DNA of 64,000 nucleotides from an uncultured Armatimonadota bacterium (GCA_903904815.1 CAIVDU010000057.1:47800-111799); one strand, 5' to 3'; shown: positions 49,592 through 58,618, numbered from the stretch's first letter. The notes: generated by a model not told the origin, from the sequence alone. Made by a program: numbers and translations.

Positions 49592-50778
49592 CGTATTCTC
49601 TTCCGGTCAGGCGACTTTATTTCTGGCACATGAAAGGCCGCGATCGTTCCACCCGAATCTCTCCTTACGACATGGAGTCTGGCTCCAATCCCGCAAATCG
49701 AGCGTAGCTGATCCGACAAGATCGAAAGTCCGTGAGGGGTGCTGCGATGACGAGATGCGTAAGCAATCCCGACCCCATCGTCGATGACCGCCACGGTAGC
49801 CCCTCCAGCCGATTTCCGTGCCAGGATTCGCAGCTTTCCCGCCCCAACCTTTGTCGAAAGTCCGTGCAATACGGCGTTTTCCACGAGAATCTGGATGCTG
49901 AATGCGGGGACTTCAATTTCGGGGAACGTTTCAATGTCATACGTGACCTCGAGTTTTGAACCAAATCGCTCCTTTTCGACCGCGATGTAATTGGCAACGA
50001 TGTCCATTTCCTCTCGAATCGAGAGCCCTTTCGCCAAGTCCACCTCCAGAGATCGTCTCATGAGTTTGCCAAGATTGGCGGTCGCTTCAGCTGCTCTTTC
50101 CGGGGAGATCATGCAAAGCGCCGCTATCGAATTGAGAGCATTGAAGAGGAAATGTGGTTGAACCCGCGTCCGAACGATAGCAAGTTGGGCCTCCGCCGCG
50201 ATGCGTCTGGCCTCATCAACTTCGTGGAGATTTCGATGCGACTCGGCACGAAGCCGGGCGTCCCGGACGACTAATAGCAGCAGTACGAGGCCGAAGCTGT
50301 TGGCGACCATGGTCGTAGGGGACGTTAAGGTCGGGGAAGCATTTGGCAAGAAAAAGTGAGCCCCTTTGGTTCCTATGACCTGGGAGATCGCGAATGCAGG
50401 CACGCACCACCATCGCTCTTGACTCAGGCGAGCCACGATGCCAACCGCGCATACGGAGAGTAGGATCTGTGCCGCAATCACGAGGGTAATCGCCCGAGGC
50501 AAGAGGACGGCTGAAGTTAAGATGGAAACCGCGCCGGCGATTCCTCCAGCACCCGGTCCGGCAATGGCGGTTGCGAATGCACAGGCCAGAGTGTGCGGAG
50601 CATACGGATATCGATCTCCCGGAAAGATCGCCTCCGAAGCGCTAAATGCCCCGGCAAGGAGACCCAGCCAGGACCCCTTCGCAATGAGACGTTCCATCGG
50701 ACCACGCACGAACAGAAACGCGCCGGCGACCAACACGCAGGTGTCTTCCAAGAACGAATTAAACGTGATCGCGGTCAC
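49588..50778 (-). CDS. LytS-like membrane sensor histidine kinase
   Basis: 396 residues. The N-terminal 170 residues contain about five to six membrane helices of the 5TMR-LYT type (GAFSASEAIFPGDRYPYAPH is a loop among them). The phosphoacceptor His is in RVQPHFLFNALNSIAALCMI near residue 205, and the ATP-binding domain follows (IQILVENAVLHGLSTKVG and VIDDGVGIA). It pairs with the LytTR regulator encoded downstream. The signal may be membrane state or cell-wall fragments; this is not shown by the sequence. Confidence 0.94.
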   Translation of the reverse strand: MTAITFNSFLEDTCVLVAGAFLFVRGPMERLIAKGSWLGLLAGAFSASEAIFPGDRYPYAPHTLACAFATAIAGPGAGGIAGAVSILTSAVLLPRAITLVIAAQILLSVCAVGIVARLSQERWWCVPAFAISQVIGTKGAHFFLPNASPTLTSPTTMVANSFGLVLLLLVVRDARLRAESHRNLHEVDEARRIAAEAQLAIVRTRVQPHFLFNALNSIAALCMISPERAAEATANLGKLMRRSLEVDLAKGLSIREEMDIVANYIAVEKERFGSKLEVTYDIETFPEIEVPAFSIQILVENAVLHGLSTKVGAGKLRILARKSAGGATVAVIDDGVGIAYASRHRSTPHGLSILSDQLRSICGIGARLHVVRRDSGGTIAAFHVPEIKSPDRKRIR

Positions 50779-50847
50779 CCAACCCTTTTACCGCTTCTCC
50801 GCAGGCTCCGCAACTTGGGTGTTCTTTATTCCGTCTTGATCTTCGAA

Positions 50848-51588
50848 ATGGTTCCGACAAAGACAAAGACGCGATTGGTCCGTTGCCAGATTTGCCAAAT
50901 GGACATTCCCATGGACGAGGCGGTGCCAGTTGACCTTATCCGCGAGTCCCTCGTTCCATTGCTTCAGGCAAAGGCCAACCCGTGGGATGCTAACGGGTTC
51001 GTTAGCTTAGAAGAACTCAACAAGGCGCGTGTTGAACATGTCGAGAGGCTGCTGGTTAACGACGACGTCGATACCGAGCAGATGAATCGAGAGATCTTCA
51101 AAAGCGTCCAGGAGCACGAACTCTTGGCCAAAAACGTCGACAAGGAGTTTGAGAGAAACCTGCGCTTTGGCGACCGCGCGGCCGACAAGATAGCGGCATT
51201 TGGAGGGAGCTGGAAGTTCATTGGCATCTTCTCCGTCATCCTCTTCGCGTGGATGATCGGCAACACGACGTACCTGATGTCCAAGCCTCTGGATCCATTT
51301 CCCTACATCTTCCTAAACTTGGTGCTTTCGTGTCTTGCCGCGATCCAGGCTCCGGTCATCATGATGAGCCAGAACCGCCAGCAACAACGAGATCAGATGC
51401 GCGGCGATAACGATTACAAGGTCAATATGAAAGCTGAAATCGAGGTTCGGGCGATCAACGAAAAAGTTGACAAGCTCTTAAACGATCAGTGGAAGCATCT
51501 CCTTGAGATCCAGCAGATGCAGATGGACATGATCCAGGAGCTCAGGAAAGGTAAGTTCGAGGAATCTCTGTCTCATGAGTCCTCTTAA
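50848..51588 (+). CDS. DUF1003 membrane protein
   Basis: About 246 residues. A CxxC pair (RCQICQMDIPMDEA) near the N-terminus could bind metal. Residues 80-190 match DUF1003, with ADKIAAFGGSWKFIGIFSVI and PFPYIFLNLVLSCLAAIQAP as the two membrane helices and MMSQNRQQQRDQMRGDNDYK after them; the C-terminal end is a helical coiled coil. The ATG at 50848 is used because the region upstream overlaps the divergent kinase gene. The role of the family is unknown, perhaps in membrane organisation or transport. Confidence 0.9.
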   Translation: MVPTKTKTRLVRCQICQMDIPMDEAVPVDLIRESLVPLLQAKANPWDANGFVSLEELNKARVEHVERLLVNDDVDTEQMNREIFKSVQEHELLAKNVDKEFERNLRFGDRAADKIAAFGGSWKFIGIFSVILFAWMIGNTTYLMSKPLDPFPYIFLNLVLSCLAAIQAPVIMMSQNRQQQRDQMRGDNDYKVNMKAEIEVRAINEKVDKLLNDQWKHLLEIQQMQMDMIQELRKGKFEESLSHESS

Positions 51589-51681
51589 GCGTGAGTGTCT
51601 CGCCTATCGTGCGTAAGGTCTAATAGGGGATGTTTTTGGCGCAAACCAGAAGGGAAGATCGCTTCGATCTTCATCTAGACC

Positions 51682-52866
51682 ATGTCTCTTTCGGCAAAGA
51701 CGCCGAATATGAATACCACCGAATGGATCGTTGGTTCGATAAGCACAATGATGAGCGAAATTACGACTATAGAACTTGAATTCTTAGACCGCGTCCGGCA
51801 GTTTGTCGCAAGCGAGGTTCTCCCATTTACACGCGATTGGGAACGCGATGAAGCGTTCCCGGAAGACATATGGCGACGCCTTGCCAAGCAAGGGCTAGTC
51901 GGCATGACTTGGCCAAAACAGCGTGGAGGTCCCGGCATCTCATGCGAGGCATTCTGCCGCGCTTGTACTGAGCTAGCAAAGGGCGACCCCGCTTTGGCAA
52001 TGAACGTGGCGGCCGTGAACGCGCTCGTAATAGGGCACTTCGACCACTTCGCAAGCGCCGACCAAATCGACAAGTACATGCCCGGCATCCTCAAGGGAGA
52101 GATTGCCCTGGCTTGGGGGCTCACCGAACCTGACGCTGGTTCGGATGCCAGACGAGTTAAGACGCACGGGACCCCAATCGAAGGGCGCCCCGGATACTTC
52201 CACCTCAATGGCCGGAAGATGTTCATTACCAACGGAGGGCGCGCCAACCTCATGGTGATCATGGCCCGGGTCTCGGAAACTGAACTGACTGCCTTTCTCA
52301 TGGAGACGGCACAGCCCGGGTTTACTGTCGAGAAGCGGATTCAGACGATCGGCGTGAGCGCTTCAAATACCGTCCAGTTCAAGCTGGAAAACGCGGTGGC
52401 TTGGCACACTCCTTGTAAGTTTGAAGACGCGATCGGGCTATTGGACCGCGGTCGACTGGCAATCGCCGCCATGGCGGTTGGAATTGCCGAGAAGGCCTTC
52501 GAACTTACGGTTGAATACGCCAAGCAAAGAGAACAATTTAACCGCCGACTCGCCGACATGCAATCGGTCCAGAATATGATCGCCGACAGCGCGATGGAAC
52601 TCGAGGCCTCAAGACTCCTGGTACAAAGTGGAGCTCAGAAATTCGATCGAGGTGAGAAGGTGGCAAAAGAAGCCAGTTACGCTAAGTTGTTTGCAAGCGA
52701 GACGGCGAACCGAGTAACGAATCGAGCCATCCAGATCCACGGTGGCCGAGGCATGACGCGAGAATTCCTCGTTGAAAAACTTTGGAGGGATGCAAAGCTC
52801 ACCGAGATCGGTGAAGGAGCCTCCGAGATCCAGAGGCTGGTGATCGCCAAACAGGTGCTTCGCTAG
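51682..52866 (+). CDS. Acyl-CoA dehydrogenase
   Basis: A 394-residue FAD-dependent acyl-CoA dehydrogenase, the first oxidative step of beta-oxidation. The N-terminal helical domain (FLDRVRQFVASEVLPFTRDW), the FAD/substrate strands (LAWGLTEPDAGSDARRVKTH, GYFHLNGRKMFITNGGRANL) and the C-terminal helical domain with IQIHGGRGMTREFLVEKLWR and TEIGEGASEIQRLVI are complete; the Glu in GEGAS is the likely catalytic base. The exact start is uncertain because a ribosome-binding site is weak; downstream ATG codons at 51712 and 51748 exist. It may work with the FadN-like enzyme encoded 8 kb away. Confidence 0.94.
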   Translation: MSLSAKTPNMNTTEWIVGSISTMMSEITTIELEFLDRVRQFVASEVLPFTRDWERDEAFPEDIWRRLAKQGLVGMTWPKQRGGPGISCEAFCRACTELAKGDPALAMNVAAVNALVIGHFDHFASADQIDKYMPGILKGEIALAWGLTEPDAGSDARRVKTHGTPIEGRPGYFHLNGRKMFITNGGRANLMVIMARVSETELTAFLMETAQPGFTVEKRIQTIGVSASNTVQFKLENAVAWHTPCKFEDAIGLLDRGRLAIAAMAVGIAEKAFELTVEYAKQREQFNRRLADMQSVQNMIADSAMELEASRLLVQSGAQKFDRGEKVAKEASYAKLFASETANRVTNRAIQIHGGRGMTREFLVEKLWRDAKLTEIGEGASEIQRLVIAKQVLR

Positions 52867-52906
52867 GTCAAGGGTGAAAAGTTAGACGGCCCCCCTGGAA
52901 AAATGA

Positions 52907-52948
52907 GACCCGTAGGCGGAGACACAAATCTTTCTCGGTCTACGGGTC
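52907..52948. terminator. Hairpin between convergent genes
   Basis: Inverted repeat with arms GACCCGTAG (52907-52915) and CTACGGGTC (52940-52948) lies between the acyl-CoA dehydrogenase and the YHS-like gene ends. There is no T-run, so it would be a weak or bidirectional terminator. Confidence 0.4.
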
Positions 52949-53014
52949 GGTTCCACTCACCAGGACTTCTGGCCACCCTGTTTTCCAAACCTCCGACTTT
53001 CAAACGAGGCAGAC

Positions 53015-53614
53015 CTAGCGGGGCGCCCCGTCCTTGGTTGTTGGCTTGATGGCCTTTGGCGCCTTCACGTAATCCTTGGCGTCTGGAGCGAACTTGGCTG
53101 GGTCTTTGGCAAACGGAGTGTCGCAGCCAGCACAGCAGAAGTAGTAGCGAGTTCCCTCATAGTCGCCGTATCCACTTGCCTTATCGTAGCTTGCAACCGG
53201 GGCCTTGTTGATCGGGCAGAAAAGAGCCTCCTTTTTGGGAAGGACGCCGAACTTGGCCGGTGACTTATCGAAGGTGGTCTTGTCTTCCGTCGAGCTAAAG
53301 AAGAACCGAACTCCCTTGTAGTCCGACGATCCTCCGGCTGCCTTTTCCGAATCGATCGGCTTCTGAGAAACTGGGTCGAACAAGAAGACGCCAACCGTCT
53401 TGCCCGCTTTAGCCGCCTTCTCAAGCGCCGCTTGAGGAGCTTTGATAAACTCCGCGTCACATCCACCACAGCAGTAAGTGAAGCGCACCCCGTTGTAGTC
53501 GGTGACCGGGGTCCCCTTCGTTACTGGCTCAAGGTTGATTGGGCAACTGAGGGGCGTCGCAGTCGCTTGAAGTTTCGCTAGTGTAGTCAATACGGCAAAG
53601 CTGGTGAGAATCAT
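53015..53614 (-). CDS. Exported protein with three YHS-like domains
   Basis: About 199 residues with a signal peptide (LTSFAVLTTLAKLQATA). Three YHS-like units follow. The first has CPINLEPVTKGTP and YCCGGCDAEF; the third has CPINKAPVASYDKASGYG and YFCCAGCDTPFAKDP; both keep the CP and CCxGC pattern that binds metal or Cu/haem. The middle unit (DPVSQKPIDSEKAAGG and FFFSSTEDKTTF) has no Cys, so it is a degenerate copy. The ATG at 53614 lies next to AGGAG. It may handle metal in the periplasm; only the Cys pattern supports this. Confidence 0.8.
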   Translation of the reverse strand: MILTSFAVLTTLAKLQATATPLSCPINLEPVTKGTPVTDYNGVRFTYCCGGCDAEFIKAPQAALEKAAKAGKTVGVFLFDPVSQKPIDSEKAAGGSSDYKGVRFFFSSTEDKTTFDKSPAKFGVLPKKEALFCPINKAPVASYDKASGYGDYEGTRYYFCCAGCDTPFAKDPAKFAPDAKDYVKAPKAIKPTTKDGAPR

Positions 53615-53990
53615 GGGTAGCTCCTGTTCAAAGCCTGTGATATTTTGAATGCTTCTATGCATCCGAACGGCTCAAGAGAATTCTTGAAACCAACGCAATC
53701 AGTATATAGGCGATCTCTCATTCCGAGGATCCCTTCGGTGTGTCTTCGCTTGAGTGAAACGCTCTAGTCAATCAAAAACTCGAGTGGGCCACCCCAAAAA
53801 CTTTGAAACGCCGTCGAAGGTAGCTTCGTATAGCTCGTACAAACGTCGTGAGTTCCCCGGGAATCGAGCGATAATCACCCCGTTTCAATCTTAACGAGGC
53901 GAGAATTAGTGGAGAATGTTCGCATCACGATTGCTCTCACAGGTGCAATGACGCGCCGTTCACGACGTCATATTTCCTGAGGCCGTCCCT
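53615..53990. other. Intergenic stretch with no recognised gene or RNA
   Basis: The 376 bases between the divergent starts of the YHS protein and the next exported protein hold promoters for both, but I see no clear ORF, RNA gene or long repeat. A short frame from 53910 reaches a stop after 23 codons and is not credible. Confidence 0.6.
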
Positions 53991-54971
53991 ATGTTCGTTA
54001 CTCTTCTATCTTCTCTCGTTCTCGCCGCTCCGACGACAGCGCCGGCGCCGGTCCTGCTTTCACGCTCGTTCACCCTGGGGGAAAAGCTTGCCTACAAGGT
54101 GACCGCATCCATGCGTGCTCAAGAGCGGCACGGCTCACTGGACACATTTATGCCGGACAACCTCGATTTTTCGTATGCGTTTACGACAGAGGTCAAGAAG
54201 CTGAAATCGGACGGGATTGTCGACTTGCTTTACAGCCGGCCAACGTTCACCCAAGAGAATGATGAAGACACCGACTCAGGACCGACGAAAAAGGTCGACA
54301 CGGTGAACATGAGCGCCATCCTTACTCTCTCTCCGATCAACCAGATCTTAGAGGTCAAGGACCTTACGCCGAAGAAGAAGGCAAGTTCCGACGATCGGTT
54401 CTTTGGAGCGAACGGGACTCCCCGTGCCCAAGAAGGCCAGTTCATCGCGTTCGTCGGGGAGATGCATCGTCTCGCTTTGTTCATGGGAAGTTTCGAAAGC
54501 GCCCTTGATTTCAATCCTAAGCTGCCGCTGGACAAGGTCGCCGTCGGCGATACGTGGAAGCAGACGGTCAGCTACCAGCCCCAGAAAATCAAAGGCGACA
54601 AGCAGGGCAAGCAGGAAGTCGAGCGCTTGGACTACGTGTTTACCTACAAGGGCCTGGTGAACTCAGAGGGGAAGTCGGTCCAACGAGTTCAGGCCCAACT
54701 GGCATTCAACACCGATCTAGGTGATTTCTTCAATCAGATGATGGAGACAAAGCCGGAGGACAGCCACCTGAAGAAGATCCCCATGAACTTCAAGGCAACC
54801 ATCGACTTCGACCTTGATCCCAAGACCTTCCGCACCATCCGGGCCAACGCAAAATCGGAAGGCGGTTTCCAGATCTGGATCACCGACCTACCTGACCGCC
54901 CCATCGAAGAAGAGAACTTCAAAGGCGCAACTTCCGAGACCCTGGTTGGCATCGGGACTGCCAAGAAATAG
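53991..54971 (+). CDS. Exported hypothetical protein
   Basis: A 326-residue protein with signal peptide (LLSSLVLAAPTTAPAP). The mature part is beta-rich with regular amphipathic strands (LGEKLAYKVTASMRAQ, LDYVFTYKGLVNSEGKSVQR, TIDFDLDPKTFRTIRANAKS), resembling a lipid-binding or DUF6263-like secreted fold. No catalytic motif is seen. It is followed within 45 bases by a glycosyltransferase gene. Confidence 0.7.
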   Translation: MFVTLLSSLVLAAPTTAPAPVLLSRSFTLGEKLAYKVTASMRAQERHGSLDTFMPDNLDFSYAFTTEVKKLKSDGIVDLLYSRPTFTQENDEDTDSGPTKKVDTVNMSAILTLSPINQILEVKDLTPKKKASSDDRFFGANGTPRAQEGQFIAFVGEMHRLALFMGSFESALDFNPKLPLDKVAVGDTWKQTVSYQPQKIKGDKQGKQEVERLDYVFTYKGLVNSEGKSVQRVQAQLAFNTDLGDFFNQMMETKPEDSHLKKIPMNFKATIDFDLDPKTFRTIRANAKSEGGFQIWITDLPDRPIEEENFKGATSETLVGIGTAKK

Positions 54972-55014
54972 ACTCTAAGAAAAATAGTGGTCCGACCTGT
55001 GCCATATTTGGCAC

Positions 55015-56742
55015 GTGTCGGATCCGACGGTTGTTTCTAGTCGAGTGAATCGACTTCCCGCGCTCATCGGAGCCGCGCTATTCTTCGTTGCATTTCTCTT
55101 CCGGCTCGTTGGGATCGGGTGGGGTCTCAAAAACGATCTCCACAACCAAAGCTATCACCCCGACGAGTTGCTGAACTTCACCGTGAGTCAGCAAATTGAG
55201 CCGGCGAAGGGCAACTTCCTCCCCCACTATTACGACTACGGAACGCTCTACTTCACCCTATTGAGAGTCACGTCGGACGTAGTGACCGGCTACACCGGAG
55301 GACCAGAAAAGTCGGAAGACAGCTACTGGGAGTGGGTGTCTCGTTGCGATAAAGCCGGGCGAATCGTGGGAGCGCTTTTTGGATCCGCGACCGCGCTACT
55401 CCTGTTCCTCATGATGCGCCGGTTCACCACGCTGCTCGGGGCCACCCTCGCGGGAGCGGTGATCGCGCTCGCCCCCGCTCACGTGGTTCATTCTCGATTC
55501 CAGACGGTTGACATCGTGGCCCTCTTCTTCATCGCGGCGAGTGCCTATGCTGCGCTGCGACTTTTGCCTCCGGCTAAGCCCGATCCCGAAGGCGAAGTCG
55601 TCGATGCGAGGTTGGATCAAAAGCTGGGGCTCAAGTACGCCGCTCTTGCGGGCCTGTTCGCCGGGTTAAGCGCAGGAACCAAGTACACCGGAATCCTGGC
55701 TATCTTTACCTTGTACGCAGTCGTGCTTCTTGCTAAGCGAAAGCGCTGGATCCTAGAGTCTCTCGTCGCCACTGTGGTCGCCGGCCTCGCATTTGTAATC
55801 TCAACCCCGGCTTGCCTCCTGGACCAAGAGAAGTTCGTTCACGACGTGACGTTCGAGATGCACCACGCGGCCACTGGCCACGGTCTTGCATTTCTCAACA
55901 CCCCCAACGGATTTGTGTTCCATCTGCTGAACCTCTCGCTGGGACTGGGGACAATCCTTACGCTGGTATGCCTTGGCGGACTAATCTGGGCCTCGATGCG
56001 GAAACAGCTTTGGGCGCTAGCCCTCCTCGCATTTTTCGTGCCCTACTACATCCTGATCGGTCGTCAGGAGGTGAAGTTCCTCCGGTACACCTTCCCGCTC
56101 TATGTCGGACTCGCGGCGGGCTTTGGTTGGGGCGTAGCGGAGTCACATCGGCGTGGAGGGTTGGCAAAGCTGGGCGTTGTGGCTGGAATTTGTGGTCTGG
56201 GTGGACTCGATTTTGGTGGTCTTCGGGCTGCCGCGACTCTCACGACGCAAATGGTGCAGGAAGACCCGCGAGATACGGCAGCCCGCTACATTCGAAGCGT
56301 GGCGACTCCTTCAACACGCGTCGGATTTGCCCGAGATAGCTGGTATTGGAGCGTTCCTCTCATCGCGGACTCTTCGGTTTCTCGAGGAGTCCCCATCCAA
56401 AAGCGAATGGAGGCGCTCCTGACCACGTCAAACCCGCCGGTGGACATGGTGACGGACCCGAGTGGTAACCCAACCACCTTCTCGCCCCTGCTGATCACTA
56501 AGATCCATCCGGAACTCATCGTGTACACGTCGATCGAGGCGGGAGACCTCCTTCGCCTTCGCGATGCCAAGGGCCTCTCGGAAGGCGATCAGTCGCAGGT
56601 AAACAGCGCTGTTCAGTTCCTGGGCGAATTGAACAAATCGTATGTTCTAGACAGAATGATTGGGTCAGGAGGGCTACCGGTGGAAGATATGGCGTACATC
56701 AATCCACAGGTCTACATTTGGAAGCGAGCCGGAACACCCTAA
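55015..56742 (+). CDS. GT39-like integral membrane glycosyltransferase
   Basis: A 575-residue protein with about ten to twelve membrane helices. The first loop contains NQSYHPDELLNFTVSQQIEP, with the HPDE acidic motif that in GT39/PMT enzymes (dolichyl-phosphate mannosyltransferases) binds the lipid-linked sugar. Later helices have WGVAESHRRGGLAKLGVVAG and similar. It would move sugar from a polyprenyl phosphate to a protein or lipid at the outer face of the membrane. Start is a GTG at 55015. The last 25 bases overlap the next gene, a recombinase. Confidence 0.85.
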   Translation: MSDPTVVSSRVNRLPALIGAALFFVAFLFRLVGIGWGLKNDLHNQSYHPDELLNFTVSQQIEPAKGNFLPHYYDYGTLYFTLLRVTSDVVTGYTGGPEKSEDSYWEWVSRCDKAGRIVGALFGSATALLLFLMMRRFTTLLGATLAGAVIALAPAHVVHSRFQTVDIVALFFIAASAYAALRLLPPAKPDPEGEVVDARLDQKLGLKYAALAGLFAGLSAGTKYTGILAIFTLYAVVLLAKRKRWILESLVATVVAGLAFVISTPACLLDQEKFVHDVTFEMHHAATGHGLAFLNTPNGFVFHLLNLSLGLGTILTLVCLGGLIWASMRKQLWALALLAFFVPYYILIGRQEVKFLRYTFPLYVGLAAGFGWGVAESHRRGGLAKLGVVAGICGLGGLDFGGLRAAATLTTQMVQEDPRDTAARYIRSVATPSTRVGFARDSWYWSVPLIADSSVSRGVPIQKRMEALLTTSNPPVDMVTDPSGNPTTFSPLLITKIHPELIVYTSIEAGDLLRLRDAKGLSEGDQSQVNSAVQFLGELNKSYVLDRMIGSGGLPVEDMAYINPQVYIWKRAGTP

Positions 56743-57620
56743 ACGAATCGGTGGAGTGGTTCCTCGACCACTTGAAGGTGGAACGAGGCGCCAGCGTGCA
56801 CACCGTTTTGGCCTACCAAAACGACCTAGTGAAGGCGGTTGAATTCTTTCTGAGTCAGGGACTTACTGACTGGAAAGATCTCACGCCTCCCTACATCTTC
56901 GCGTTTGAGACGAGCCTCGGCCCTGAGATGAAGCGAACGACCGCCCTACGCCGGGTCAGCTCGCTTCGGTCGTTTCTGAAGTTCCTCAAGCGAAACGGCC
57001 AAGTCCCTTTGGCAGATCTTCCCAGCACCGGCGGCTTCAAAAAGCCCAAGACTTTGCCCAAGGCGCTGACGCCGAATCGACTACTCGAACTGGTGTCGCA
57101 ACCAGACTTGACCACCCCCAGTGGCCTACGGGATCGAGCCCTGATTGAGCTCGTTTACGGAGCCGGCTTACGGATTTCTGAATGCGTCGATCTCGAACGG
57201 GACGCCCTGGATTTGGACGAAGGTTCGGTCCGCGTCCTCGGTAAACGCGAAAAGACGCGACTCGTCCCCTTGCCAACGGAAACAATGGCTTGGGTGAAGC
57301 GATACCTCGAGGAAGCTAGACCGAGGCTCGTGAAACGTGCGAGTGGACGAGTGTTTATTTCGGACACCGGCCGAAACCTGCGCCGCGAAACGGCATACGC
57401 ACTCATCCGGAAATACGCCACTTCCGCCGGGCTTCCGCTGGGTACCAGCCCCCACACACTTCGCCACACTTACGCGGTTCACTTGATCCAGGGTGGCGCT
57501 GATCTTCGGGCCGTCCAAGAACTGCTCGGCCACGAGTCCGTTGCCACAACGCAGATCTACACCCAACTAGACATTGAGGAAGTTCGGCGGAAGTACGAGC
57601 AAGCCCATCCTCGCGATTAG
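56718..57620 (+). CDS. Tyrosine recombinase XerC/XerD-like
   Basis: A 300-residue site-specific recombinase with all active-site residues: Arg152 (GAGLRISE), Lys176 (GKREK), His246 and Arg249 (SPHTLRHTYA), His272 (LLGHESV) and the nucleophile Tyr281 (TQIYTQ). The N-terminal SAM-like domain (residues 8-95) is intact. The length and lack of extra domains point to XerC/XerD, which resolve chromosome dimers, rather than to a phage integrase. The start is a TTG at 56718 and overlaps the glycosyltransferase gene by 25 bases. The TPP riboswitch begins about 20 bases after its stop. Confidence 0.93.
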   Translation: MEASRNTLNESVEWFLDHLKVERGASVHTVLAYQNDLVKAVEFFLSQGLTDWKDLTPPYIFAFETSLGPEMKRTTALRRVSSLRSFLKFLKRNGQVPLADLPSTGGFKKPKTLPKALTPNRLLELVSQPDLTTPSGLRDRALIELVYGAGLRISECVDLERDALDLDEGSVRVLGKREKTRLVPLPTETMAWVKRYLEEARPRLVKRASGRVFISDTGRNLRRETAYALIRKYATSAGLPLGTSPHTLRHTYAVHLIQGGADLRAVQELLGHESVATTQIYTQLDIEEVRRKYEQAHPRD

Positions 57621-57622
57621 TC

Positions 57623-57628
57623 TATAAT
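57623..57628 (+). promoter_or_regulatory. Possible -10 box of the TPP-riboswitch transcript
   Basis: TATAAT at 57623-57628 lies just past the recombinase stop and seven bases before the first bases of the riboswitch leader. No convincing -35 box is seen at the right distance. Confidence 0.5.
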
Positions 57629-57639
57629 TAGGGAGAGCA

Positions 57640-57733
57640 CGCACTGCCCGCAGGGGGAGCCGAAAGGCTGAGAGTTCCTTAAGAGGAAGACCCCTTGAAC
57701 CTGATCCGGTTAGTACCGGTGTAGGAATTGTGG
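57640..57733 (+). promoter_or_regulatory. TPP (thiamine pyrophosphate) riboswitch
   Basis: The conserved core is complete: GGGGGAGCC, then GGCTGAGAG, then GACCCCTTGAACCTGATC and finally the GGTTAGTACCGGTGTAGGAA block, which are the THI-box blocks of the P2/P3 and P4/P5 arms. Thiamine pyrophosphate binding normally stops transcription or hides the ribosome-binding site of thiamine genes. Here no thi gene follows: the next gene is a prepilin (57798). No obvious transcription terminator is found behind the aptamer, so translational control of the following short frame or of the prepilin is more likely. Confidence 0.92.
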
Positions 57734-57801
57734 AAGCAGGCCTCCGCATCGGCGGGACCCTTCGCAATCGCGACGGCGTCCGCGCTCTGGAGGCTAATTG
57801 A
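57730..57801 (+). CDS. Short leader frame behind the TPP riboswitch
   Basis: A 23-codon frame starting at GTG 57730, directly beyond the aptamer's AGGAA, ends with TGA at 57799-57801 and thereby overlaps the TTG start of the prepilin gene. The peptide (VEAGLRIGGTLRNRDGVRAL then EAN) shows no known leader-peptide pattern. Its stop-start overlap would permit translational coupling. It may be a relic of a lost thiamine gene; the evidence is positional only. Confidence 0.35.
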   Translation: MEAGLRIGGTLRNRDGVRALEAN

Positions 57802-58586
57802 CACAGAACCGTGCATTCACGCTTATCGAATTGTTGGTGGTCATCGCGATCATTGCAATTCTTGCCGCCATTCTCTTCCCGGTCTTTGCTCAAGCAAAGT
57901 TCGCCGCGAAGAAAACGGTGGATCTGAGTAACGCAAAAGAGATCGGAATCGCTAATAAGATGTACCTCATCGATAGCGATGACACGATGCCGATTTTCTA
58001 CGCTTACAACAGCGACCCGACGATCTATACCCCGCCGGTCCATCACGGAACGGAAGTCTTACTGCTTCCTTACACGAAGAACAAGGATATTTTTCATAGT
58101 CCGATCGACTCTGGAAGCCCCTATTTGGCCGTCGATCCAGGGTCCTTGGCCAAGGGTGCAACCACCTACTTCCAAGCCTACGGATCGTCTTATCGGTTCG
58201 ACCACTGCAACTTCACCACCGTCGCTGGGGAGTCATCTGGCAACAATACGTTCAGCCAGTATCCAACCACTGTCCCGGTAACCGAAACCGCTATCGAGTA
58301 TCCGGCGGAAACTCGGGTAATCCGGCTTGAGATGATGGGCTTCTTCTCCAGCAAGGTGGATGTCGGCTGTGTCGAATACGGTTATGACTGTCCTCCGGGT
58401 AACAGCTATTTCACCAACTGGGACCCAACCGGAGGAACCGTGATCTTCTCCGACTCTCACGCCAAGCACATCAATAGCAGCGGTGCATTCGACCAAATCC
58501 GGGTCGATCCAGCGGGCCATAAATCGGGCGACGAAACCACCGACTCGAGCGGCAATGCCACCAGCTGGTACTGGCTGTGTGACTGA
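57798..58586 (+). CDS. DUF1559-like prepilin (H-X9-DG type) under a TPP riboswitch
   Basis: A 262-residue prepilin. TTG start at 57798 with GGAGG five bases upstream. The leader TQNRA is followed by FTLIELLVVIAIIAILAAIL, the class III helix with Glu at +5 and cleavage after Ala, like the first pilin gene of this window. The C-terminal part holds GTVIFSDSHAKHINSSGAFD, a variant of the H-X9-DG-type signature of DUF1559 prepilins that are abundant in planctomycetes and Armatimonadota. These proteins have unknown roles at the cell surface. The upstream aptamer is the remarkable part. Confidence 0.88.
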   Translation: MTQNRAFTLIELLVVIAIIAILAAILFPVFAQAKFAAKKTVDLSNAKEIGIANKMYLIDSDDTMPIFYAYNSDPTIYTPPVHHGTEVLLLPYTKNKDIFHSPIDSGSPYLAVDPGSLAKGATTYFQAYGSSYRFDHCNFTTVAGESSGNNTFSQYPTTVPVTETAIEYPAETRVIRLEMMGFFSSKVDVGCVEYGYDCPPGNSYFTNWDPTGGTVIFSDSHAKHINSSGAFDQIRVDPAGHKSGDETTDSSGNATSWYWLCD

Positions 58587-58618
58587 TGGCTAAGGAGGGT
58601 TAGCGGTTGGCGGATAGC

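Noticed and set aside
57728..57931. 67-residue frame starting behind the TPP riboswitch in another frame
   Set aside because: It overlaps the prepilin gene in a different frame and has no protein-like composition.
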